From assembly GCA_963971225.1 (NCBI GenBank), contig OZ020268.1, forward strand, positions 62,495,900 through 62,559,899: a stretch of 64,000 bases of DNA, written 5' to 3'. The notes under the pieces were generated by a model. That model was not told where the DNA came from. It did not search any database and was given only the letters and a program-made list of their open reading frames with translations. The DNA is from Melieria omissa. Its lineage: Eukaryota > Arthropoda > Insecta > Diptera > Ulidiidae. Made by a program: the position numbers and the translations under genes. Positions 33,258 through 47,822 of the stretch are shown one piece after another (within the stretch, counting starts at the first letter, position 1; each line of letters starts with the position of its first letter).

Positions 33258-36200
33258 TTAATTAAATAATTGAATTAGTTGAAAGCACATTGTGCATTTC
33301 GCTTGACCCTTAAAATTATAAGTGAAAAAAATATAATGTTCCCATTTGTCATTGCCGAAAGGCCAACCAATCGCCAAAACAAAAACTACAACAACAAAAG
33401 CATCTAATTTTTTTTCATACATACAATTTCTTGAGGCAACAAAACAAAAATCCGCGCAGCCCGCACACGTGTTGCTTCGTTGCTGCCACAACAACGACTG
33501 ATTGAAAGAATGCACCTCTGATCTATATAATCAATCAAATGCTTGTGGAACCTAAGTACGCACAATCACTTTAATCAAAATGGCGTCAAAATTATGCCAG
33601 AGTGACCACCTTTCACCAATTTGGTAAATAAAAAAAATATCCCCCCGGCAGCATGATCGAAATTATGGCTGTTAAATCTCGACCCGTTAACGGATTTTAA
33701 TAATATTATGCCTTATTATTTAGCTAGACTCGTATGCTTTCTATAATGGTATCAATCATCCTTCTATACCCGATTTGGAACGGTGACTTTGAAAAAATTG
33801 CTACTTGGGTGCAACCACTAAAATGCTTGTCAACACCAAATGCATAAGTGCATATTAATAAATTTAGCCAGAGTCTTATGCTTTCTATATTGGTCCCTAC
33901 CTTTTCATTATCCGTCAGGAATAATGAGCATATCGATGCGCAAGGATAACATTGAAAAACTGCCTATTACAAAATACACACTCACCACTAAAGTGCTTAT
34001 AGATTCCAAACGGTATGGGTTACGTTAATAAAAAAACCCCTTAAAATGTAGCTAGAGATTGCAGCTTTATCAAATTAAATCAATAATTTGATTACTATTA
34101 GGCAATCATGAACAGATCGATGCGCAAGAGTGACATTAAATGGCTGCCTACTGCAAAATCGATAAAATGCTTGTACAATATGATGATTCTAGGTTTATAG
34201 AAAAAATAATAACCTTAAAACCAAGTTGAGGTTTTGAGCTTTCATAAATGGGGTCAATCTTCTCGCTATCTCAGATAATGCAGGAGAATTTCGTTGTGGA
34301 AAAGTGATATCGACCACATGATACATCTATATCAGGGGTGCCCAAAATCTTCTTATGGAAAAGCAAAAACCAATACATGTAAAGTTGCCAAAAAAAATGC
34401 AAACAAATTATTTAATTAATTGAATTAGTTGAAAGCACAACGCTTGACCCTTAAAATTATAAGTGAAAAAAATATTATGTTCCCATTTGTCATTGCCGAA
34501 AGGCCAACCAATCGCCAACACAAAAAAGCATACACACAAAAACTACAACAACAAAAGCATCTAATTTTTTTTCATGCATACAATTTCTTGAGGCAACAAA
34601 ACAAAAATCCGCGCAGCCCCCACACGTGTTGCTTCGTTGCTGTCACACCAACGACTGATTGAAAGAATGCACCTCTGATCTATATAACCAATCAAATGCT
34701 TGTGGAACCTTAGTATACACAATCACTTTAATCAAAATGGCGTCAAAATTAAGCCAGAGTGACCACCTTTCACCAATTTGGTAAATAAAAAAAATATCCC
34801 ACCGGCAGCATGATCGAAATTATGGCTGTTAAATCTCGACCCGTTAACGGATTTTAATAATATTATGCCTTATTATTTAGCTAGACTCGTATGCTTTCTA
34901 TAATGGTATCAATCATCCTTCTATACCCCAAGGTTCGAAAGCAAATCGATTTGGAACGGTGACTTTGAAAAAATTGCTACTTGGGTGCAACCACTAAAAT
35001 GCTTGTCAACACCAAATGCGTAAGTGCATATTAATAATTGACCCCTTAAAATTTAGCCAGAGTCTTATGCTTTCTATATTGGTCCCTACCTTTTCATTAT
35101 CCGTCAGGAATAATGAGCATATCGATGCGCAAGGATAACATTGAAAACCTGCCGATAAAATGCTTGTAAAATATGATGATTCTAGGTTTATAGAAAAAAT
35201 AATAACCTTAAAACCTAGCTGGAGTTTTGAGCTTTCATAAATGGGGTCAATCTTCTCGCTATCTCAAATAATGCAGGAGAATTTCGTTGTGGAAAAGTGA
35301 TATCGACCACATGATACATCTATATCAGGGGTGCCCAAAGTCTTCTTATGGAAAAGCAAAAACCAATACATGTAAAGTTGCCCAAAAAATGCAAACAAAT
35401 TATTTAATTAATTGAATTAGTTGAAAGCACATTGTGCATTTCGCTTGACCCTTAAAATTATAAGTGAAAAAAATATAATGTTCCCATTTGTCATTGCCGA
35501 AAGGCCAACCAATCGCCAAAACAAAAACTACAACAACAAAAGCATCTAATTTTTTTCATACATACAATTTCTTGAGGCAACAAAACAAAAATCCGCGCAG
35601 CCCCCACACGTGTTGCTTCGTTGCTGTCACACCAACAACTGATTGAAAGAATGCACCTCTGATCTATATAACCAATCAAATGCTTGTGGAACCTAAGTAC
35701 GCACAATCACTTTAATCAAAATGGCGTCAAAATTAAGCCAGAGTGACCACCTTTCACCAATTTGGTAAATATAAAAAATATCCCACCGCCAGCATGATCG
35801 AAATTATGGCTGTTAAATCTCGACCCGTTAACGGATTTTAATAATATTATGCCTTATTATATAGCTAGACTCGTATGCTTTCTATAATGGTATCAATCAT
35901 CCTTCTATACCCCAAGGTTCGAAAGCAAATCGATTTGGAACGGTGACTTTGAAAAAATTGCTACTTGGGTGCAACCACTAAAATGCTTGTCAACACCAAA
36001 TGCATAAGTGCATATTAATAATTGACCCCTTAAAATTTAGCCAGAGTCTTATGCTTTCTATATTGGTCCCTACCTTTTCATTATCCTTCAGGAATAATGA
36101 GCATGTCGATGCGCAAGGATAACATTGAAAAACTGCCTATTACAAAATACACGCTCACCACTAAAGTGCTTATAGATTCCAAACGGTATGGGTTACGTTA

Positions 36201-37742
36201 ATAAAAAACCCCTTAAAATGTAGCTAGAGATTGCAGCTTTATCAAATTAAATCAATACTTTGATTACTATTCCGCAATCATGAACAGATCGATGCGCAAA
36301 AGTGACATTAAATGGCTGCCTACTGCAAAATTGATCAAATGCTTGTAAAATATGATGATTCTAGGTTTATAGAAAAAATAATAACCTTAAAACCTAGCTG
36401 GAGTTTTGAGCTTTCATAAATGGGGTCAATCTTCTCGCTATCTCAGATAATGCAGGAGAATTTCGTTGTGGAAAAGTGATATCGACCACATGATACATCT
36501 CTATCAGGGGTGCCCAACATCTTCTTATGGAAAAGCAAAATCCAATACATGTAAAGTTGCCCAAAAAAAATGCAAACAAATTATTTAATTAATTGAATTA
36601 GTTGAAAGCACATTGTGCATTTCGCTTGACCCTTAAAATTATAAGTGAAAAAAATATAATGTTCCCATTTGTCATTGCCGAAAGGCCAACCAATCGCCAA
36701 AACAAAAACTACAACAACAAAAGCATCTAATTTTTTTTCATACATACAATTTCTTGAGGCAACAAAACAAAAATACGCGCAGCCCCCACACGTGTTGCTT
36801 CGTTGCTGTCACAACAACGACTGATTGAAAGAATGCACCTCTGATCTATATAACCAATCAAATGCTTGTGGAACCTAAGTACGCACAATCACTTTAATCA
36901 AAATGGCGTCAAAATTAAGCCAGAGTGACCACCTTTCACCAATTTGGTAAATAAAAAAAATATCCCACCGTCAGCATGATCGAAATTATGGCTGTTAAAT
37001 CTCGACCCGTTAACGGATTTTAATAATATTATGCCTTATTATTTAGCTAGACTCGTATGCTTTCTATAATGATATCAATCATCCTTCTATACCCCAAGGT
37101 TCGAAAGCAAATCGATTTGGAACGGTGACTTTGAAAAAATTGCTACTTGGGTGCAACCACTAAAATGCTTGTCAACACCAAATGCATAAGTGCATATTAA
37201 TAATTGACCCCTTAAAATTTAGCCAGAGTCTTATGCTTTCTATATTGGTCCCTACCTTTTCATTATCCTTCAGGAATAATGATCATATCGATGCGCAAGG
37301 ATAACATTGAAAAACTGCCTATTACAAAATACACACTCACCACTAAAGTGCTTATAGATTCCAAACGGTATGGGTTACGTTAATAAAAAACCCCTTAAAA
37401 TGTAGCTAGAGATTGCAGCTTTATCAAATTAAATCAATAATTTGATTACTATTAGGCAATCATGAACAGATCGATGCGCAAGAGTGACATTAAATGGCTG
37501 CCTACTGCAAAATCGATAAAATGCTTGTAAAATATGATGATTCTAGGTTTATAGAAAAAATAATAACCTTAAAACCTAGCTGGAGTTTTGAGCTTTCATA
37601 AATGGGGTCAATCTTCTCGCTATCTCAGATAATGCAGGAGAATTTCGTTGTGGAAAAGTGATATCGACCACATGATACATCTATATTAGGGGTGCCCCAA
37701 TACATGTAAGTTGCCCAAAAACATGCAAACAAATTATTTAAT
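33258..37742 (+). repeat. 1.2-kb satellite, four monomers (U2)
   Basis: Monomers at 33272 (1150 bp), 34422 (992 bp, lacking the stretch between AACCTGCC and GATAAAATGC), 35414 (1181 bp) and 36595 (cut by hAT at 37743). Two length classes differ by the presence of a roughly 20-bp ACAAAAAAGCATACAC segment. Confidence 0.95.
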
Positions 37743-38541
37743 TAAAGTCCGACCGATTAATCGGCATCGGCATCGGCATCGGCTAGTATCGGCCAATAAA
37801 ATTGGTATCGGCATCGGCTAGTATCGGCATCGGCCAAAAGAAAATGAATCGGCATCGGCATCGGCTTCGGCCTTTTTTGGCCGATGTCACATCGGCTTTT
37901 TTTGGCCGATGCCACATCGGTTTTTTTGGTCGATTTTACGATTTTCGATTTTTTAATACGATTTTATTTGCAGCTGAATCGCACTGTCTTCCTTTTTCAT
38001 ATCTCGCTTTGTATATTTATTACATTTTTATTATACGTTACAAACCAGTGTTGCCTGATTAGGGGGTTTCTCCTTAGATTTGTTTGGATTTTATGACAAA
38101 TACTTAAGGGGACAATATTTTTCAGATATTTTTAATCTATTTTTGCTACATCAACACCTTGTTCAGCTATATTGGCTATTGGGTCTTTTGTTAATTGCTT
38201 GTGCCAAATAGAATGAGCAATTTTCATGAGATATTAATTTTGAATTCTGAATTTTCTTGTAATTTTATTTAGTTTTTAGTTGTTTATTTTCTCGTTTTCG
38301 TTTGTTAATTTGTGATAAATGTGATGAAATGTATTATATATGTAATAGTTCCTTTTGTTGTTTTATAAAATAAGCTGTGTTTTTGATTGAATTCATTCGT
38401 GTTTTTTTTTCTATGGAATCGGCATCGGCATCGGCCGATTTTCGGCCTTTTGACCGATTAATCGGCATCGGCTGATAATTGGCCGATGCCGATTAATCGG
38501 CATCGGCATCGGCCAAAAAATTTGGTATCGGTCGGACTCTA
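37743..38541. mobile_element. Complete non-autonomous hAT element (799 bp)
   Basis: Third complete copy, with TATTTAAT at 37735-37742 and 38542-38549. It has one more CATCGG in the left block, and its A-tract near 37836 is interrupted by G and T. Hexamer number varies between copies, as expected of a short tandem array. Confidence 0.85.
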
Positions 38542-38553
38542 TATTTAATTAAT

Positions 38554-39293
38554 CTGGCAACGCCACTCGTGTTACTGTGCGCAAATTTTCGGTGCTGTGA
38601 TAAAAAATCTAAATAAGTGATCTTTAATCGTTCTAGACGTGGTTGTTTTTTCTCTACGTCCGGGACTTTTTATAAATTTCGGTTGTGCGTTCGCGGGTGA
38701 AGTGGGTTCCTGCTGCTTTGTTGGATTTTGCTTCGTGGGACGCCAACCTCTGTGCCGCGGTAGCTGGCGCTGCAGGGAAGGAGTTGCCGCCATAAGGTAA
38801 GTCTGCGAAGGTCCGGTGGTTGCGACGCAACACACAGCGAGACACTGCAGCCAGCTCCAGAGTTTTCCCGACGGCGCTGGACACGCAAATACGCGGAGCT
38901 GCTGGGAGCTTCCCCGCAACAGGTGGACGAGCAAGTTATTCCCGCCATTTTCTGCATATAGTTGGTGCTGGCCACCAGCGCCACCTGTGTGGTAAGCTGT
39001 GGTTGGCAGCGCCATCTAGTTGCAGTGATCAGTTTTCTGTTCTGTGATTTTCATAAACAGCGATGCCACCCAGTTTGGATTTGCAAAACAATCTTTATAT
39101 AATCCCGTCTTTTACTTTTTATTTCGCATTTTAACTTTTTTGCAGGTTTCTTTTATGAATCCTCCTAAAAGGAGTATTCTAGACGTGCGGTCTAAAAGCG
39201 CTTCTCATGGACGTACGATTCCTCCCCAAAACCCGGGTGTAACAACCCTTCCGAAACCGGACATGCGGTCCAAAAACGCAACTTTAGAGCCTG
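38554..39293 (+). other. Captured 5' gene or retroelement fragment, copy 3
   Basis: Same fragment, 740 bp. The ORF runs from 39155 to 39304. It has the same two-Pro version as copy 2. Confidence 0.5.
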
Positions 39294-41682
39294 AATTGAA
39301 TTAGTTGAAAGCACATTGTGCATTTCGCTTGACCCTTAAAATTATAAGTGAAAAAAATATAATGTTCCCATTTGTCATTGCCGAAAGGCCAACCAATCGC
39401 CAACACAAAAAAGCATACACACAAAAACTACAACAACAAAAGCATCTAATTTTTTTTCATACATACAATTTCTTGAGGCAACAAAACAAAAATCCGCGCA
39501 ACCCCCACACGTGTTGCTTCGTTGCTGTCACAACAACGACTGATTGAAAGAATGCACCTCTGATCTATATAACCAATCAAATGCTTGTGGAACCTAAGTA
39601 CGCACAATCACTTTAATCAAAATGGCGTCAAAATTAAGCCAGAGTGACCACCTTTCACCAATTTGGTAAAGAAAAAAAATAGCCCACCGTCAGCATGATC
39701 GAAATTATGGCTGTTAAATCTCGACCCGTTAACGGATTTTAATAATATTATGCCTTATTATTTAGCTAGACTCGTATGCTTTCTATAATGGTATCAATCA
39801 TCCTTCTATACCCCAAGGTTCGAAAGCAAATCGATTTGGAACGGTGACTTTGAAAAAATTGCTACTTGGGTGCAACCACTAAAATGCTTGCAACACCAAA
39901 TGCATAAGTGCATATTAATAATTGACCCCTTAAAATTTAGCCAGAGTCTTATGCTTTCTATATTGGCCCCTAACTTTTCATTATCCTTCAGGAATAATGA
40001 GCATATCGATGCGCAAGGATAACATTGAAAAACTGCCTATTACAAAATACACACTCACCACTAAAGTGCTTATAGATTCCAAACGGTATGGGTTACGTTA
40101 ATAAAAAACCCCTTAAAATGTAGCTAGAGATTGCAGCTTTATCAAATTAAATCAATAATTTGATTACTATTCCGCAATCATGAACAGATCGATGCGCAAA
40201 AGTGACATTAAATGGCTGCCTACTGCAAAATCGATAAAATGCTTGTAAAATATGATGATTCTAGGTTTATAGAAAAAATAATAACCTTAAAACCTAGCTG
40301 GAGTTTTGAGCTTTCATAAATGGGGTCGTTCTTCTCGCTATCTCAAATAATGCAGGAGAATTTCGTTGTGGAAAAGTGATATCGACCACATGATACATCT
40401 ATATCAGGGGGTGCCCAAAATATTCTTATGGAAAAGCAAAAACCAATACATGTAAAGTTGCCCAAAAAATGCAAACAAATTATTTAATTAATTGAATTAG
40501 TTGAAAGCACATTGTGCATTTCGCTTGACCCTTAAAATTATAAGTGAAAAAAATATAATGTTCCCATTTGACATTGCCGAAAGGCCAACCAATCGCCAAC
40601 ACAAAAAAGCATACACACAAAAACTACAACAACAAAAGCATCTAATTTTTTTTCATACATACAATTTCTTGAGGCAACAAAACAAAAATCCGCGCAACCC
40701 CCACACGTGTTGCTTCGTTGCTGTCACAACAACGACTGATTGAAAGAATGCACCTCTGATCTATATAACCAATCAAATGCTTGTGGAACCTAAGTACGCA
40801 CAATCACTTTAATCAAAATGGCGTCAAAATTAAGCCAGAGTGACCACCTTTCACCAATTTGGTAAAGAAAAAAAATAGCCCACCGTCAGCATGATCGAAA
40901 TTATGGCTGTTAAATCTCGACCCGTTAACGGATTTTAATAATATTATGCCTTATTATTTAGCTAGACTCGTATGCTTTCTATAATGATATCAATCATCCT
41001 TCTATAGCCCAAGGTTCGAAAGCAAATCGATTTGGAACGGTGACTTTGAAAAAATTGCTACTTGGGTGCAACCACTAAAATGCTTGTCAACACCAAATGC
41101 ATAAGTGCATATTAATAATTGACCCCTTAAAATTTAGCCAGAGTCTTATGCTTTCTATATTGGTCCCTACCTTTTCATTATCCTTCAGGAATAATGATCA
41201 TATCGATGCGCAAGGATAACATTGAAAAACTGCCTATTACAAAATACACACTCACCACTAAAGTGCTTATAGATTCCAAACGGTATGGGTTACGTTAATA
41301 AAAAACCCCTTAAAATGTAGCTAGAGATTGCAGCTTTATCAAATTAAATCAATAATTTGATTACTATTAGGCAATCATGAACAGATCGATGCGCAAGAGT
41401 GACATTAAATGGCTGCCTACTGCAAAATCGATAAAATGCTTGTAAAATATGATGATTCTAGGTTTATAGAAAAAATAATAACCTTAAAACCTAGCTGGAG
41501 TTTTGAGCTTTCATAAATGGGGTCAATCTTCTCGCTATCTCAGATAATGCAGGAGAATTTCGTTGTGGAAAAGTGATATCGACCACATGATATATCTATA
41601 TCAGGGGTGCCCAAATATTCTTATGGAAAAGCAAAAACCAATACATGTAAAGTTGCCCAAAAAATGCAAACAAATTATTTAA
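39294..41682 (+). repeat. 1.2-kb satellite, two monomers (U3)
   Basis: Monomers at 39294 and 40494. The second is broken by the piggyBac relic. Nearly identical to the U2 block at 29273. Confidence 0.95.
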
Positions 41683-43281
41683 CCCTCATCCGACGTTCAA
41701 AAAAACTCACACATAAGATGTTCACTTTGCATTGTTTTAATGAATTTTTTGACCAATTATAATAAAAAATAAGTTGTTATCTTTAATCTTTATTATCTTT
41801 GTTATCATACAGATAAATAAGTTGACAAATTTTTCTATATTTTTTGGCAATTAGGGCAACTAGGTTAGGTTAGGTTATTGTGGATGCCTCTGTAAGAGAC
41901 CCACTCGGAGGCATATTATGAGACCCGTTGTGATATACCACAAATTTCGCCCGTTTTTAAATGTGTATGTAAAACTGTTTTTCGAACATATGTTACAGCA
42001 CTCATTTCAATCGGATTGGGAAAGGGGGCAAGGAAGGGCAGTAGTTAACTAAAACTTTGTGTTCACCACATGTATACTTTTTACAAGAATTGCAAACAAA
42101 ATATGCCTTTCAATCGTTTTTGATACCATATTGGCACCGTGTTTCAATAGTTTTTTAATTTTTTACGCTCTGATTTTCTGACAAGGTTTGGAAAAATGGC
42201 TGTATTGAGATAAGAAGTCAGCATGAAGATTTTCCTTTCGCTTACGTTGCTCTACGCAAATTCTTTAACTTTACTAAACTAAAATCTAAGTCTTCAAGAA
42301 AAATTCGCCGCTTGTACTTTTTGTACAAGCGATCCAGATGGAATCGAGAGCGATTAGTTTTTCGCTTGACGGTATAGTTAGTGAACAATCAATTGGTCTT
42401 AAGTGTCAACTACTGCTTTTGACTTATTGTAAAACGATATAATTTCGGGTAATTTTTTGTCACCCACATATCCTGGTTATGATGAAAAGTGCTCAAAGGG
42501 GCATCTTCCTCTTGTTAACTTAGTGTGCCGTTTTCATAGGACGTACATAGCAGTTGTCGCTAAACCCACGTTTCTCATATATCTCTTATGGGTGTTAGCG
42601 AGCTTCATTCTTGATTACAATCGTTACGTTCTTGGCGAATGGTTTTGTCACCGATAGACCGAAAAATTGGTCTGCCTGTTGTGTAACTCTACAGATTATC
42701 AAGATATTTCCCATTCGACTTATAAACACCACTCAAAATTGAAATACCAAACTATGCCTGAATATCACCAACGCTGATCCATGCACTGCCAAAAACTCGC
42801 AAACCTTCAACATTAGTTTTGTCATTTAATATCTTTAACATTGGTCTTCATTAGCATCTTTTATTACTGACACACGACTTCAAGCATAACGAGTTATACC
42901 AACTTTAGTTGAAATAAAATACTTGGCTCCTACTTTTCCGTTGAGCTCGGGAGGCCCATTGATCCATAAAAAGGTTTTGCCTATAAAAGCAGTTCAAAAC
43001 TTCCAATCCACAGACGTAATCTTATGGCATTTTCTGTATGTGTTGCGTTGGATTTCTATACAATTTCTATATGGGTGAAATATCACCCGAACGTCGCCCA
43101 CGTAACTTTTTTTGTAATCACCGTTATAATCAAATAATCAATATGTTGTAGATAAATTCTAAAACTTATATTGGTTTGCTACAAATACAAGAAACCTTAA
43201 TCATTTTGATAAATATATAGGAAAGTTATAGCATCTCAAAGTTGAAAATGGGTGAAAAATCACCCGAACGACGGATTAGGG
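41683..43281 (-). mobile_element. piggyBac relic, copy 3 (1599 bp)
   Basis: Same element with TTAA at 41679-41682 and 43282-43285. It shows only point differences from copy 2 (for example near 42658), and a small change near 42706 where copy 2 differs. Confidence 0.8.
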
Positions 43282-46200
43282 TTAATTAAATAATTGAATT
43301 AGTTGAAAGCACATTGTGCATTTCGCTTGACCCTTAAAATTATAAGTGAAAAAAATATAATGTTCCCATTTGTCATTGCCGAAAGGCCAACCAATCGCCA
43401 AAACAAAAACTACAACAACAAAAGCATCTAATTTTTTTTCATACATACAATTTCTTGAGGCAACAAAACAAAAATCCGCGCAGCCCGCACACGTGTTGCT
43501 TCGTTGCTGCCACAACAACGACTGATTGAAAGAATGCACCTCTGATCTATATAATCAATCAAATGCTTGTGGAACCTAAGTACGCACAATCACTTTAATC
43601 AAAATGGCGTCAAAATTATGCCAGAGTGACCACCTTTCACCAATTTGGTAAATAAAAAAAATATCCCCCCGGCAGCATGATCGAAATTATGGCTGTTAAA
43701 TCTCGACCCGTTAACGGATTTTAATAATATTATGCCTTATTATTTAGCTAGACTCGTATGCTTTCTATAATGGTATCAATCATCCTTCTATACCCGATTT
43801 GGAACGGTGACTTTGAAAAAATTGCTACTTGGGTGCAACCACTAAAATGCTTGTCAACACCAAATGCATAAGTGCATATTAATAAATTTAGCCAGAGTCT
43901 TATGCTTTCTATATTGGTCCCTAACTTTTCATTATCCGTCAGGAATAATGAGCATATCGATGCGCAAGAATAACATTGAAAAACTGCCTATTACAAAATA
44001 CACACTCACCACTAAAGTGCTTATAGATTCCAAACGGTATGGGTTACGTTAATAAAAAAACCCCTTAAAATGTAGCTAGAGATTGCAGCTTTATCAAATT
44101 AAATCAATAATTTGATTACTATTAGGCAATCATGAACAGATCGATGCGCAAGAGTGACATTAAATGGCTGCCTACTGCAAAATCGATAAAATGCTTGTAA
44201 AATATGATGATTCTAGGTTTATAGAAAAAATAATAACCTTAAAACCAAGTTGAGGTTTTGAGCTTTCATAAATGGGGTCAATCTTCTCGCTATCTCAGAT
44301 AATGCAGGAGAATTTCGTTGTGGAAAAGTGATATCGACCACATGATACATCTATATCAGGGGTGCCCAAAATCTTCTTATGGAAAAGCAAAAACCAATAC
44401 ATGTAAAGTTGCCCAAAAAAAAATGCAAACAAATTATTTAATTAATTGAATTAGTTGAAAGCACAACGCTTGACCCTTAAAATTATAAGTGAAAAAAATA
44501 TTATGTTCCCATTTGTCATTGCCGAAAGGCCAACCAATCGCCAACACAAAAAAGCATACACACAAAAACTACAACAACAAAAGCATCTAATTTTTTTTCA
44601 TACATACAATTTCTTGAGGCAACAAAACAAAAATCCGCGCAGCCCCCACACGTGTTGCTTCGTTGCTGTCACACCAACGACTGATTGAAAGAATGCACCT
44701 CTGATCTATATAACCAATCAAATGCTTGTGGAACCTTAGTATACACAATCACTTTAATCAAAATGGCGTCAAAATTAAGCCAGAGTGACCACCTTTCACC
44801 AATTTGGTAAATAAAAAAAATATCCCACCGGCAGCATGATCGAAATTATGGCTGTTAAATCTCGACCCGTTAACGGATTTTAATAATATTATGCCTTATT
44901 ATTTAGCTAGACTCGTATGCTTTCTATAATGGTATCAATCATCCTTCTATACCCCAAGGTTCGAAAGCAAATCGATTTGGAACGGTGACTTTGAAAAAAT
45001 TGCTACTTGGGTGCAACCACTAAAATGCTTGTCAACACCAAATGCGTAAGTGCATATTAATAATTGACCCCTTAAAATTTAGCCAGAGTCTTATGCTTTC
45101 TATATTGGTCCCTACCTTTTCATTATCCGTCAGGAATAATGAGCATATCGATGCGCAAGGATAACATTGAAAACCTGCCGATAAAATGCTTGTAAAATAT
45201 GATGATTCTAGGTTTATAGAAAAAATAATAACCTTAAAACCTAGCTGGAGTTTTGAGCTTTCATAAATGGGGTCAATCTTCTCGCTATCTCAGATAATGC
45301 AGGAGAATTTCGTTGTGGAAAAGTGATATCGACCACATGATACATCTATATCAGGGGTGCCCAAAATCTTCTTATGGAAAAGCAAAAACCAATACATGTA
45401 AAGTTGCCCAAAAAAAAAATGCAAACAAATTATTTAATTATTTGAATTAGTTGAAAGCACATTGTGCATTTCGCTTGACCCTTAAAATTATAAGTGAAAA
45501 AAATATAATGTTCCCATTTGTCATTGCCGAAAGGCCAACCAATCGCCAAAACCAAAACTACAACAACAAAAGCATCTAATTTTTTTTCATACATACAATT
45601 TCTTGAGGCAACAAAACAAAAATCCGCGCAGCCCCCACACGTGTTGCTTCGTTGCTGTCACAACAACGACTGATTGAAAGAATGCACCTCTGATCTATAT
45701 AATCAATCAAATGCTTGTGGAACCTAAGTATGCACAGTCACTTTAATCAAAATGGCGTCAAAATTAAGCCAGAGTGACCACCTTTCACCAATTTGGTAAA
45801 TAAAAAAAATATCCCACCGGCAGCATGATCGAAATTATGGCTGTTAAATCTCGACCCGTTAACGGATTTTAATAATATTATGCCTTATTATTTAGCTAGA
45901 CTCGTATGCTTTCTGTAATGGTATCAATCATCCTTCTATACCCCAAGGTTCAAAAGCAAATCGATTTGGAACGGTGACTTTGAAAAAATTGCTACTTGGG
46001 TGCAACCACTAAAATGCTTGTCAACACCAAATGCATAAGTGCATATTAATAATTGACCCCTTAAAATTTAGCCAGAGTCATATGCTTTCTATATTGGTCC
46101 CTAACTTTTCATTATCCTTCAGGAATAATGAGCATATCGATGCGCAAGGATAACATTGAAAAACTGCCTATTACAAAATACACACTCACCACTAAAGTGC

Positions 46201-47822
46201 TTATAGATTCCAAACGGTATGGGTTACGTTAATAAAAAACCCCTTAAAATGTAGCTAGAGATTGCAGCTTTATCAAATTAAATCAATAATTTGATTACTA
46301 TTAGGCAATCATGAACAGATCGATGCGCAAGAGTGACATTAAATGGCTGCCTACTGCAAAATCGATAAAATGCTTGTAAAATATGATGATTCTAGGTTTA
46401 TAGAAAAAATAATAACCTTAAAACCTAGCTGGAGTTTCGAGTTTTCATAAATGGGGTCAATCTTCGCGCTATCTCAAATAATGCAGGAGAATTTCGTTGT
46501 GGAAAAGTGATATCGACCACATGATACATCTCTATCAGGGGTGCCCAAGTCTTCTTATGGAAAAGCAAAATCCAATACATGTAAAGTTGCCCAAAAAAAA
46601 TGCAAACAAATTATTTAATTAATTGAATTAGTTGAAAGCACATTGTGCATTTCGCTTGACCCTTAAAATTATAAGTGAAAAAAATATAATGTTCCCATTT
46701 GTCATTGCCGAAAGGCCAACCAATCGCCAACACAAAAAAGCATACACACAAAAACTACAACAACAAAAGCATCTAATTTTTTTTCATACATACAATTTCT
46801 TGAGGCAACAAAACAAAAATCCGCGCAGCCCCCACACGTGTTGCTTCGTTGCTGTCACAACAACGACTGATTGAAAGAATGCACCTCTGATCTATATAAC
46901 CAATCAAATGCTTGTGGAACCTAAGTACGCACAATCACTTTAATCAAAATGGCGTCAAAATTAAGCCAGAGTGACCACCTTTCACCAATTTGGTAAATAA
47001 AAAAAATATCCCACCGGCAGCTTGATCGAAATTATGGCTCTTAAATCTCGACCCGTTAACGGATTTTAATAATATTATGCCTTATTATTTAGCTAGACTC
47101 GTATGCTTTCTATAATGGTATCAATCATCCTTCTATACCCCAAGGTTCGAAAGCAAATCGATTTGGAACGGTGACTTTGAAAAAATTGCTACTTGGGTGC
47201 AACCACTAAAATGCTTGTCAACACCAAATGCATAAGTGCATATTAATAACTGACCCCTTAAAATTTAGCCAGAGTCTTATGCTTTCTATATTGGTCCCTA
47301 CCTTTTCATTATCCTTCAGGAATAATGATCATATCGATGCGCAAGGACAACATTGAAAAACTGCCTATTACAAAATACACACTCACCACTAAAGTGCTTA
47401 TAGATTCCAAACGGTAGGGGTTACGTTAATAAAAAAACCCCTTAAAATGTAGCTAGAGATTGCAGCTTTATCAAATTAAATCAATAATTTGATTACTATT
47501 AGGCAATCATGAACAGATCGATGCGCAAGAGTGACATTAAATGGCTGCCTACTGCAAAATCGATAAAATGCTTGTAAAATATGATGATTCTAGGTTTATA
47601 GAAAAAATAATAACCTTAAAACCTAGCTGGAGTTTTGAGCTTTCATAAATGGGGTCAATCTTCTCGCTATCTCAAATAATGCAGGAGAATTTCGTTGTGG
47701 AAAAGTGATATCGACCACATGATACATCTATATCAGGGGTGCCCAAAGTCTTCTTATGGAAAAGCAAAAACCAATACATTTAAAGTTGCCCAAAAAAATG
47801 CAAACAAATTATTTAATTAATT
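43282..47822 (+). repeat. 1.2-kb satellite, four monomers (U3)
   Basis: Monomers at 43296, 44448 (996 bp, same internal deletion as at 34422), 45444 and 46625. In the 46625 monomer the four subrepeats begin near 47082, 47258, 47442 and 47616. Three open with TTAAAA-xxTAGC-xGAG, and the first has a TTATTATTTAGCTAGA version. Confidence 0.95.

Larger units (their letters stand above)
27726..37742. repeat. Satellite higher-order unit U2 (10.0 kb)
   Basis: Same order as U1: hAT, 740-bp fragment (28533), monomers at 29273 and 30473, piggyBac relic (31662), monomers at 33272, 34422, 35414 and 36595, then the next hAT. Corresponding landmarks in U3 lie about 10.02 kb further on. Confidence 0.9.
37743..47822. 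repeat. Satellite higher-order unit U3 (10.1 kb)
   Basis: Third unit, nearly identical to U2 in order and length (740-bp fragment 38554, piggyBac 41683, monomers 43296, 44448, 45444, 46625). It is not followed by another hAT copy, and the array continues as plain monomers from 47823. The end is set at the place where U2 meets the next hAT. Confidence 0.8.
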
